Shown: piece after piece, positions 1-4,904 of the stretch | How positions within the stretch are numbered: position 1 is the stretch's first letter | Layout of the letters: each line of letters opens with the position of its first letter | NCBI GenBank assembly: GCA_030601545.1 | Contig: JAUVTM010000158.1 | Span: forward strand, 1 to 5,110 | DNA length: 5,110 nucleotides | Origin: Syntrophobacterales bacterium | Lineage (GTDB): Bacteria > Desulfobacterota > Syntrophobacteria > BM002 | Reading direction: 5' to 3' | Notes under the pieces: model-generated | Databases searched by the model: none | The model's input: only the letters and a program-made list of their open reading frames with translations | What the model was told of the DNA's origin: nothing | Translations under genes and position numbers: made by a program

Positions 1-1733
1 GGTTTGAAGTGAGAATTTGCGGTGTTAAATAGATCCCATCCCAAACCCAAAGGATCAGATAATACTGCAACAATGTGACCATAGTTGACCATCACAGTGG
101 GCAGGCTGAAAGCAATCCAGGCAAAGATGCCTACCGGGATCAGAATGTACGAAAGTCTCAAAGTCATATCCCGGCTGTTTACCTGACTTCCGGCAAGGCG
201 ATGGGCTCCTTTGGCGCTCAACATAAAGAGGCCCGGAAATACTAGAAGGGCGGAAGCCCAGATTGCGGCAAGGTATATCAGGAAGGGAATGATCTGTCCG
301 CTCTCGGTCACATTTGCTGCATCTTTGATGAAACTCCAGGGGCCTAGCATGGTAATGCTGAAGGCGATGGCCACTACCAGCATGATGATTGCATTGAACA
401 TTTCATCATACCCTCTGAGAATTCTATCTGAGCCAAAGGGCCTTATAAAAATTGAGACGTTGTCCTTGGGGCAGCTTTTGATGCATTCCGTACATAACCC
501 GCAGTAGTTGTTCCGGTTCATTTTCCCGACATATTGATTCCAGGGACAGGCCCAGCCATCAGGTCCTCCTGCATAACAGGACTTTTCCTTATGCTTCAGG
601 CACACTTCTGGATCTATCACACGCACTTCGGTCATAGATGCCATGGAATAGTTGCCCAAAAATCCGCCCACCGGGCACAGGTACAAGCAGAAAACCCTGT
701 GGCGATAGATCAGGGCGAGCACGAAGGTTATGGCCAGAATAATTAAGAACAGAATAGCGGTGGCTATGGGGCGGGTGATCAAGATCATGCCAAATGAAAT
801 CAGGACCAGAAAGAGGATATTTTGCAGCCAAATATTTTGCATCTTTCCAGGCCAGTCCTTTTGAAGACCAATGAAGCGGTGATGCAATCTCTTAAACGGC
901 TCTTGGATGTACCTGACAGCGGTCAGGCTTCTGCGAGAGAGCCATTCGGCTGGCACCGGTAACGGGCACATCAGGCACCAGAGCCTTCCCCCCAGGGGGA
1001 CCAAAATGGCTTTCAGCAAGAACCACCACAAGATCCATACAAATACAATTGCGATGTTGCGGTTTCCCACAGGGCTTCCCCACAGGCTGCTGAGTATAAA
1101 TAGATAAAAGACGATGAAATTTGGCAATATCAGCAAAAATTGAAAACTGCGAAGTTTAATTAGCCTTTTTAACCAGGGGAGGGCTTCCAAAATGTTGATC
1201 CGCTTGAAATCGGCAAAGCGAGCGCGGGGGTTGTTTTGAATCAATATGAACACTGCAAAAACTATCCATATCGATAGTGAGATGAAAAGATGATATGGCG
1301 TATTGGGCCTTACAACCAATTCCCCGGTCATAAAAGGATGGAGATTTCCGCAGGTTTGTGTGCACCTGAAAGTAAATTTTCCTGTTTTATTCGCAACGAA
1401 TTTAACCTTAGAAACCGAGTCCCAACCGGTCATTAGTTTGTCCGCATCATGATGCAAGCTATGCTTCTGGAACATTAAACCCTTTCTCACGATCAATTCG
1501 ATGGGATAACCGTCCAGAAGAAACCCGTGGGGGACGTCAAGAGAGGAAAGCCTTAAGACAATCTTATCCCCTTTGTTCACCACAATTCTTGAAGGGAAAT
1601 AGCCGTACTTTTTGGCATCCACAGAGATATATCGAGTGCGGGTCTCAACGGGGATAAAGGCAATTGCCAGGGGGATTATCACCGCTAATTCGAAACTAAA
1701 AAGAATAAAAAAAATAACCTTTTTTTTGCTCAT
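1..1733 (-). CDS. CuA-cupredoxin / NosR-NapH-like polyferredoxin fusion membrane protein (3' end outside window)
   Basis: Open for all 577 codons from ATG at 1733 to the window edge; the stop lies outside. Seen: a membrane anchor (residues 6-28), then a COX2-type cupredoxin domain (about 35-142) with a full CuA ligand set: H69, C124, C128, H132, M135 (pattern CxxxCGxxHxxM), with Q126 at the backbone-carbonyl position. Further hydrophobic segments lie near 148-165, 198-216, 227-246, 302-319 and 323-342. Cytoplasmic-side cysteine motifs follow: CxxCP (253-257) and CxxxCP (349-354) as in NosR/NapH proteins, a ferredoxin-like region with C378, C386, C396-P, and a classical CxxCxxCxxxCP (411-422). 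Three more hydrophobic segments (446-463, 481-503, 527-549) follow. Known: NosR/NapH proteins pass electrons across the membrane; CuA is an electron-entry site. Inferred: this protein wires Fe-S clusters to a periplasmic CuA. NosR's FMN domain is absent from the N-terminus. Start: AGGAG (1749-1753) is 15 nt from the ATG but 9 nt from an in-frame GTG at 1739, so translation may begin two codons earlier. Domain calls are firm; the physiological role is not. Confidence 0.9.
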   Translation of the reverse strand, partial: MSKKKVIFFILFSFELAVIIPLAIAFIPVETRTRYISVDAKKYGYFPSRIVVNKGDKIVLRLSSLDVPHGFLLDGYPIELIVRKGLMFQKHSLHHDADKLMTGWDSVSKVKFVANKTGKFTFRCTQTCGNLHPFMTGELVVRPNTPYHLFISLSIWIVFAVFILIQNNPRARFADFKRINILEALPWLKRLIKLRSFQFLLILPNFIVFYLFILSSLWGSPVGNRNIAIVFVWILWWFLLKAILVPLGGRLWCLMCPLPVPAEWLSRRSLTAVRYIQEPFKRLHHRFIGLQKDWPGKMQNIWLQNILFLVLISFGMILITRPIATAILFLIILAITFVLALIYRHRVFCLYLCPVGGFLGNYSMASMTEVRVIDPEVCLKHKEKSCYAGGPDGWACPWNQYVGKMNRNNYCGLCTECIKSCPKDNVSIFIRPFGSDRILRGYDEMFNAIIMLVVAIAFSITMLGPWSFIKDAANVTESGQIIPFLIYLAAIWASALLVFPGLFMLSAKGAHRLAGSQVNSRDMTLRLSYILIPVGIFAWIAFSLPTVMVNYGHIVAVLSDPLGLGWDLFNTANSHFK

Positions 1734-1748
1734 CTTCACCAGACGCGG

Positions 1749-1753
1749 CTCCT
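1749..1753 (-). promoter_or_regulatory. Shine-Dalgarno of the CuA/polyferredoxin gene
   Basis: AGGAG on the minus strand. Its 9-nt spacing to GTG 1739 is ordinary, while the 15-nt spacing to ATG 1733 is long. This favours the GTG, though either start gives the same protein apart from two residues. Confidence 0.5.
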
Positions 1754-1759
1754 GAAATA

Positions 1760-1769
1760 GGACTAGTCC
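1760..1769. repeat. 10-bp perfect palindrome GGACTAGTCC in the gap between the two redox genes
   Basis: A perfect dyad 27-36 nt upstream of the downstream gene's ATG. A second near-dyad, CTTTTAAAAAG, lies at 1776-1786. It could be an operator or an mRNA hairpin near the ribosome site; nothing in the sequence decides this, and a 10-bp palindrome can arise by chance. Confidence 0.3.
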
Positions 1770-1842
1770 AGGGGTCTTTTAAAAAGTTAAGTCGGTGGGA
1801 GATAATTCGGTTTGCCTGTGGCAGGGTTAGAAGCGGTCACAG

Positions 1843-1858
1843 TCACGCCTGGGCGTGA
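1843..1858. repeat. Short inverted repeat just after the cupredoxin stop codon
   Basis: Seven-base arms (TCACGCC / GGCGTGA) around a 2-nt centre; as RNA this forms a 6-bp GC-rich stem with a 4-nt loop, starting 17 nt after the cupredoxin stop on the minus strand. No run of U follows, so it does not look like an intrinsic terminator. It could lower or stabilise the message between the two genes, which would set the ratio of the two proteins. Confidence 0.45.
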
Positions 1859-1875
1859 TGAAAGATCCGGGCTAC

Positions 1876-2346
1876 TCAATCCTTGACCACCAGTGTGCCA
1901 GTCATGTGCTGATGGATGTCTCCACAGAAGACATTGCAATAAAAGAAAAAGGTGCCGGCCTTGTCTGCCTTGAAAGAAACAAAAACGGTCTTTCCAGGCT
2001 TAATGCCATCCGCAATATAAATATCATAAGCCTTTAGGCTAAACCCGTGAGTCACGTCACTGCTTCGCAACTTTAATACCACCTGATCACCTTTTGAGAC
2101 CTCTAGTACAGGCTGCTCAACCGGCCCATTTTCTTGCCGGAGAGAGACAATATCATACGCTTGAACCTCTCCTAACAACCAACCTCGTTGGGCGCTTCCC
2201 GTCAGGGTAAATTCTTTAGCTCCGGAGGGGGGCTTTGAAGGCTCTAAGAAGCGATCATACGCCTGGATGCCAAGGGGCAGGCCTGCCACGATCACAATCA
2301 GCAAAAAGAGAAGAACAAGATCCAGTTTTTTCCCGCTATTTCGCAT
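1876..2346 (-). CDS. membrane-anchored CuA cupredoxin (cytochrome c oxidase subunit II-like)
   Basis: 156 residues. Seen: a basic N-terminus and one hydrophobic anchor (about 8-27, no clear cleavage site), a linker, and a cupredoxin fold ending in a complete CuA site: H100 in a D-V-T-H-G-F context, C137, C141, H145 and M148 (CxxxCGxxHxxM). Known: the single N-terminal helix, the length and the S-D-V-x-H-G-F, F-x-x-x-x-G and C-terminal G-T-x-V-V-K motifs match subunit II of ba3-type heme-copper oxidases, whose CuA accepts electrons on the outer membrane face; the NosZ CuA domain uses the same ligand pattern. V139 sits where oxidases have Glu or Gln; since this position binds copper through its backbone carbonyl, the site should still assemble. 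Inferred: it is a small CuA electron carrier or subunit working with the downstream CuA/polyferredoxin protein, with which it probably shares a transcript. No subunit I gene is in the window. Start: ATG 2346 is supported by AAGGA six nt upstream. Confidence 0.9.
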   Translation of the reverse strand: MRNSGKKLDLVLLFLLIVIVAGLPLGIQAYDRFLEPSKPPSGAKEFTLTGSAQRGWLLGEVQAYDIVSLRQENGPVEQPVLEVSKGDQVVLKLRSSDVTHGFSLKAYDIYIADGIKPGKTVFVSFKADKAGTFFFYCNVFCGDIHQHMTGTLVVKD

Positions 2347-2352
2347 GAAAAA

Positions 2353-2357
2353 TCCTT
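2353..2357 (-). promoter_or_regulatory. Shine-Dalgarno of the CuA cupredoxin gene
   Basis: AAGGA on the minus strand, with 6 nt between it and ATG 2346. This is an ordinary site that confirms the start. Confidence 0.7.
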
Positions 2358-2367
2358 ATTTAAACCA

Positions 2368-2408
2368 TTTATAAAATATGCTCACAGCCACTGCCATGAC
2401 TTAAGTCA
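2368..2408 (-). promoter_or_regulatory. FNR/CRP-like activated promoter of the copper redox module
   Basis: Reading the minus strand: a -10 hexamer TATAAA (2373-2368) predicts transcription from about 2361, only 15 nt before the cupredoxin ATG. The base positions for a -35 hexamer (2396-2391) read TGGCAG, a poor match to TTGACA. Just above this is TTGACTTAAGTCAT (2409-2396), which contains a perfect 12-bp palindrome at 2397-2408. Its centre falls at -41.5 from the predicted start, the classical class II position for FNR/CRP-family activators. The half-site TTGAC-N4-GTCA resembles the FNR-type TTGAT-N4-ATCAA. The regulator is inferred; the palindrome and its spacing are directly visible. Confidence 0.55.
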
Positions 2409-2506
2409 AAATGATTCAAGGCTGGCACTGCCTGGATGGCCGACCCTAAGAAAAGTAAAGAATCCAGGCCATGAGGGGCTTTTAGCCACTTCCAGAGGGG
2501 GCTACA

Positions 2507-2525
2507 AGACCGCCGGCTTCGGTCT
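2507..2525. repeat. Intergenic hairpin (AGACCG / CGGTCT)
   Basis: Six-base perfect arms around a 7-nt GC-rich loop. Flanking GGGG (2496-2500) and CCCC (2526-2529) runs could extend it across a bulge. No U-run follows on either strand. The stretch from about 2430 to 2576 holds no gene I can support. Confidence 0.4.
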
Positions 2526-2578
2526 CCCCGATAGCGCTCAGCATTCAACTTTCAGCTATCAAGTCGTCGAGAATATGA

Positions 2579-2614
2579 ACAGCAGAACCGCAGAACAAGG
2601 AACCGCAGAATATT
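2579..2614. repeat. Degenerate 7-8-bp-period repeat with a 15-bp duplication
   Basis: GAACCGCAGAA occurs at 2585-2595 and again at 2600-2610, giving a 15-bp direct repeat. The whole stretch reads as 7- or 8-nt steps that each begin with AA (starts at 2579, 2586, 2594, 2601, 2609). It is non-coding filler of a kind I associate with intergenic regions of Desulfobacterota genomes; that association is from memory and not tested here. Confidence 0.5.
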
Positions 2615-2650
2615 GAAGTGAAAAACATTGTCTTATTTTTTCAAAAATTT

Positions 2651-2733
2651 CTGCTGTTCGAAATTCCTTGTTCGATATTGTCCTTCGGACTCCCCACCCT
2701 GCGGGCGGGTCCCCAGTTTCGATATTCAAAATA
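2651..2733. repeat. Heptamer array interrupted by a GC-rich palindromic insert
   Basis: Heptamers at 2659-2665 (CGAAATT), 2666-2672 (CCTTGTT) and 2673-2679 (CGATATT) are followed by 38 bp of GC-rich sequence (2680-2717), after which CGATATT (2720-2726) and CAAAATA (2727-2733) resume. The insert contains the hairpin GTCC-TTC-GGAC (2680-2690) and the pair ACCC (2696-2699) / GGGT (2707-2710). It is bracketed by a 9-bp direct repeat, TTCGATATT (2671-2679 and 2718-2726), like a target duplication. Confidence 0.5.
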
Positions 2734-2814
2734 TAAAAGAGGCTTAATCCCCCTCCAAGTTGGACTGAAAGCTCTGCACAATATAACCTCAGGTAAAGCC
2801 ATTGAACTCTGACC

Positions 2815-2865
2815 CCCGCAAGGCGGGATCTTAGACTGGCCCATCGAGGATCCCGCTATGCGGGA
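2815..2865. repeat. Paired GC-rich palindromes (REP/BIME-like)
   Basis: Hairpin 1: CCCGC (2815-2819), loop AAG, GCGGG (2823-2827). Hairpin 2: TCCCGC (2851-2856), loop TAT, GCGGGA (2860-2865). The inner arms GCGGGATC (2823-2830) and GATCCCGC (2849-2856) are also perfect complements, so the region can fold as two hairpins or one larger one. Two REP-like palindromes in opposite orientation are typical of BIME-style intergenic elements. There is no U-run, so a terminator is unlikely. Confidence 0.5.
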
Positions 2866-2905
2866 CAGAACCAGATTTCTTAGATTCGAATGAACCTGTG
2901 GAACT

Positions 2906-2926
2906 TATACTAAGTGCCATGGCACT
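2906..2926 (+). promoter_or_regulatory. Candidate rsmG promoter with a 14-bp palindrome at the start site
   Basis: A -10 hexamer TATACT (2906-2911) predicts a start near 2918; no good -35 is seen (TTCGAA at 2885-2890 is too close, with 15-nt spacing). AGTGCCATGGCACT (2913-2926) is a perfect 14-bp palindrome covering the predicted start, where a repressor would block transcription. A start near 2918 would also rule out the upstream GTG at 2914 as the rsmG start. Confidence 0.4.
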
Positions 2927-2948
2927 GGAAATCAATGACAGGCAATCC

Positions 2949-2955
2949 AGAGGGA
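2949..2955 (+). promoter_or_regulatory. Shine-Dalgarno that decides the rsmG start
   Basis: AGAGGGA/GAGG lies 6-8 nt before ATG 2962 and is the best ribosome site near any of the in-frame starts (GTG 2914, ATG 2938 region, ATG 2962, ATG 2986 region, ATG 3010). A weaker AAGAAG (2999-3004) precedes ATG 3010. Confidence 0.5.
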
Positions 2956-2961
2956 ATTCAG

Positions 2962-3693
2962 ATGATTGCTTTTTCTGGTACAAGGATGGTAGACCGTAAA
3001 GAAGCAATTATGGACGCATTTTTTGCATGGGGAAATAGATTGGATAAGGACAAACTCATTGACTTGCTCCGGCAGGCGTCCCAAGAGGTGGGCGTCTCCC
3101 TGACCGCATCAAAGCTTGAGCTCTTCTGGCTCTACCTGCAGGAGCTTCTGGAGTGGAACAGGACATTTAGCCTCACCGGCATAAGGAATCCTGATGATAT
3201 CATTATCAAAAACTTCACTGACTCCCTCACTCCTTTTCCATACCTAGACTGTTCTGGCAGGCTTCTGGATATCGGTTCAGGAGCGGGGTTTCCCTCCATT
3301 CCCCTCAAGATCGCCTGTCCTGAGCTCGAGGTCCAACTGGTGGAGGCAAGCCGAAAAAAGGTCTCCTTTATAAAACACCTCATTCGCACCTTGGGGCTCG
3401 AGGGGGTCACCGTACTGCACAGCCGCGTTGAGGAAATGGAGCGACCAGAGAACCCTTTTCACACTATCATCTCCCGTGCTTTTCGGCGGCCGGCACCATT
3501 GCTCCAGCTGGTTTCTCCCCTCATGGAGTCGAGCACTACACTGGTTGCCATGTTAGGCCCCACCACTGCAGAGGAACAGAGCAGGCTCGAGGATCTCGCC
3601 TTGGCAGAAAGTCTCGAGCTCAGTCGCTTCGTTTCGCTGGAACTCCCCCACGGCCGAGGCGGGCGCACCTTGGTCTTTTTCCAGAAAAGGTAA
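2962..3693 (+). CDS. rsmG: 16S rRNA (guanine-527-N7)-methyltransferase RsmG
   Basis: 243 residues from ATG 2962 (family usually about 205-240). Known: RsmG (GidB) uses S-adenosylmethionine to methylate N7 of G527 in the 530 loop of 16S rRNA; loss gives low-level streptomycin resistance. Seen: an N-terminal helical part with E-W-N-R-x-F-S-L-T (64-72), matching the family's W-N-x-x-x-N-L-T, then D-S-L (87-89); SAM motif I, L-L-D-I-G-S-G-A-G-F-P (101-111); the acidic strand V-E-A-S-R-K-K-x-x-F (127-136) that contacts the cofactor; S-R-A-F (171-174), the family's conserved SRA motif; and a C-terminal hydrophobic strand followed by R-G-G-R. The lysine-asparagine at 83-84 replaces the more usual R-H before D-S-L. 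Start: an N-terminus from ATG 3010 (227 residues) would also give a full-length enzyme; the longer GTG 2914 form adds residues the family does not need. It stands alone here, not next to mnmG or parAB where it often lies, and it converges on xth. Confidence 0.95.
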   Translation: MIAFSGTRMVDRKEAIMDAFFAWGNRLDKDKLIDLLRQASQEVGVSLTASKLELFWLYLQELLEWNRTFSLTGIRNPDDIIIKNFTDSLTPFPYLDCSGRLLDIGSGAGFPSIPLKIACPELEVQLVEASRKKVSFIKHLIRTLGLEGVTVLHSRVEEMERPENPFHTIISRAFRRPAPLLQLVSPLMESSTTLVAMLGPTTAEEQSRLEDLALAESLELSRFVSLELPHGRGGRTLVFFQKR

Positions 3694-3713
3694 TTCAGCA
3701 GGCACAACGCAGG

Positions 3714-3748
3714 TTATTGGTTATACGTTATACGTTACTAGTTATACG
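3714..3748. repeat. Heptamer tandem array, five TTATACG-type units
   Basis: Five contiguous 7-bp units: TTATTGG, TTATACG, TTATACG, TTACTAG, TTATACG. It starts 21 bp after the rsmG stop. Its inverted counterpart lies at 3809-3836. Confidence 0.75.
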
Positions 3749-3779
3749 AGAGAATAATCTCTAATGACTTGGAATGGTA

Positions 3780-3809
3780 ACCCTGAAAAAGGGTGCCTTG
3801 AAAACACCC
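3780..3809. repeat. Overlapping small hairpins between the inverted heptamer arrays
   Basis: ACCCT (3780-3784) pairs with AGGGT (3790-3794) over a 5-nt loop; alternatively GGGTG (3791-3795) pairs with CACCC (3805-3809). The two are mutually exclusive. No U-run follows on either strand, so a role as terminator for the convergent rsmG and xth genes is only weakly supported. Confidence 0.35.
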
Positions 3810-3836
3810 GAATAACGATTAACGAATAACGGATAA
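3809..3836. repeat. Heptamer tandem array, four CGAATAA-type units (inverted relative to 3714-3748)
   Basis: Units CGAATAA, CGATTAA, CGAATAA and CGGATAA. On the minus strand they read TTATTCG-like, so the array is an inverted, diverged partner of the upstream TTATACG array. The two could pair as imperfect arms of a large hairpin. Confidence 0.75.
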
Positions 3837-3893
3837 CTTTCCCCTCTCGCTCGTCTCGCCCGACCTCCCGTCCCGCCCCAAATGCGCTTACCG

Positions 3894-4685
3894 CTATGCT
3901 GGTGAGCGAAGCGAGCCTAGATCAAATGTGGCCCAAACCGGAATGTGGTCAGAGGGCTTGTGGAGAGAACGCTGCCCCTTGTCCATGCCGCTCTCTATAC
4001 TCAGAGCAGCAAGTGGTGGCGAAGCCCAGATATGATCGATCCTGAGCCCCATGTCACGCCGGAAGGCACCAGCCCTGTAGTCCCACCAACTATAGAGACC
4101 ACTTTCTGTCCGATGGTTCCGAAAGACATCCTCAAATCCCCAGCTCCTCAATTCTTCTAGGGCGGCCCGCTCCCTGGGGTGGAAACCAATCTCTCCCTCC
4201 ATCTCATCAGCATCGTAGACGTCTCGGGGTTCTGGGGCGATGTTAAAATCTCCGGTTAGAACCAAAAATTCCTCGGGAACGTGCAAACTCTCCAAGTACT
4301 TATGAAGCTGGCTGATGAATTCCAGTTTATAAGAGAACTTCGGCGAATCCGGGGCTGACCCATTGGGAACATAAACGTTCACCACCCTCACCTTACCTAT
4401 TGTTGCAGCAACCAATCGTTTATGTCCCTCTGCGTCATAGTCCGGAAACCCTGTCAGGACTGCGGTCATATCGTGCTTGCTGACGATGGCCACCCCGTTG
4501 TAGGTCTTCTGCCCACTGACAGCCAATCGGTAGCCCAGAGTCTCAAAGGAGGCGGCGGGAAATAGTTCATCGGTGACCTTTATTTCTTGCAGACAGAGAA
4601 CATCAGGTTGCGCTTGGTCCATCCAATCCAAGACCGCTTCCAACCTCACTCGAATCGAGTTCACATTCCAGGTCGCTATTTTCAT
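3894..4685 (-). CDS. xth: exodeoxyribonuclease III (AP endonuclease)
   Basis: 263 residues, full length for the family. Known: Xth cleaves DNA at abasic sites and removes 3'-blocking groups and 3'-terminal nucleotides during base excision repair in the cytoplasm, using Mg2+. Seen: the endonuclease/exonuclease/phosphatase fold motifs in order: M-K-I-A-T-W-N-V-N-S-I-R (1-12) with N7; L-Q-E-I-K (32-36) with the metal ligand E34; N-V-Y-V-P-N-G (103-109) with Y105; G-D-F-N-I-A-P (145-151) with D146 and N148; Y-S-W-W-D-Y-R (198-204); L-R-I-D-H-I (214-219) with D217; and S-D-H-I-P-V-W-A (245-252) with catalytic D246/H247. All expected active-site residues are present. Start: ATG 4685 gives the canonical N-terminus; a GTG at 4697 adds four residues without family support and sits on the GAAGGG ribosome-site candidate. 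The last seven residues (G-S-L-R-S-P-A) after the conserved A-T-F-D-L come from a repeat-like GCGAAGCGA sequence and look like a run-on tail. It is convergent with rsmG and apparently monocistronic. Confidence 0.96.
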   Translation of the reverse strand: MKIATWNVNSIRVRLEAVLDWMDQAQPDVLCLQEIKVTDELFPAASFETLGYRLAVSGQKTYNGVAIVSKHDMTAVLTGFPDYDAEGHKRLVAATIGKVRVVNVYVPNGSAPDSPKFSYKLEFISQLHKYLESLHVPEEFLVLTGDFNIAPEPRDVYDADEMEGEIGFHPRERAALEELRSWGFEDVFRNHRTESGLYSWWDYRAGAFRRDMGLRIDHIWASPPLAALSIESGMDKGQRSLHKPSDHIPVWATFDLGSLRSPA

Positions 4686-4734
4686 GGCAAACACCACCCT
4701 TCAGTCACTGGGATTCAATAACGAGTTTTCGGAA

Positions 4735-4766
4735 ATTAGTTGATTAGAGAATTAGTTGATTCGTTG
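4735..4766. repeat. Octamer tandem array, four ATTAGTTG-type units
   Basis: Units ATTAGTTG, ATTAGAGA, ATTAGTTG and ATTCGTTG. It includes a 12-bp direct repeat, AATTAGTTGATT (4734-4745 and 4750-4761), with a 16-bp period. It lies upstream of xth, about 50 bp from its start. Confidence 0.65.
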
Positions 4767-4797
4767 AAGGCGTTAAAGGCTATGAAATCACTTGATC

Positions 4798-4812
4798 GCG
4801 GCTAAAAGCCGC
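4798..4812. repeat. REP-like hairpin GCGGCT-AAA-AGCCGC
   Basis: Six-base perfect arms with a 3-nt loop, followed by TCCCACA. The sequence closely resembles REP palindromes of the GCGGCTAAAGCCGCTCC type known from pseudomonads and other bacteria. No RAYT transposase gene is in this window. Confidence 0.55.
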
Positions 4813-4904
4813 TCCCACATAAGAATTTCTGTCGTCTGACTTTTGACCCCTAATCCCCGTCTCGCCGTTTCTCCGCGTCCCCGCGTCACTCTTGTTTTTT
4901 CCCC

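Noticed and set aside
211..746. Plus-strand open frames of 98 and 70 codons
   Set aside because: Antisense shadows of the polyferredoxin region; no ribosome sites and no recognisable motifs.
589..1365. Several minus-strand open frames of 60-80 codons (for example 589-831, 892-1083 and 1156-1365)
   Set aside because: They lie in other frames of the 577-codon fusion gene, whose own frame is continuous and carries all the conserved motifs.
1..1733. Annotation of the fusion gene as NosR itself
   Set aside because: The N-terminus is a CuA domain and not the FMN-binding domain that defines NosR, and no nosZ is visible in the window.
1843..1858. Intrinsic terminator after the cupredoxin gene
   Set aside because: The stem is short and no U-run follows on the minus strand.
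2641..2844. Minus-strand open frame of 67 codons between the redox module and rsmG
   Set aside because: It consists of translated heptamer array, the GC-rich insert and palindromes; no domain and no ribosome site.
2884..2894. tRNA T-loop-like ATTCGAAT
   Set aside because: No acceptor, D or anticodon stems can be drawn around it.
2914..2961. Longer rsmG starting at GTG 2914
   Set aside because: The GTG lies inside the palindrome and ahead of the predicted transcription start, has no ribosome site, and the extra residues are not part of the family.
4686..4697. xth starting at GTG 4697
   Set aside because: It adds four residues before the canonical M-K-I-A-T-W-N start and would have its ribosome site almost touching the start codon.
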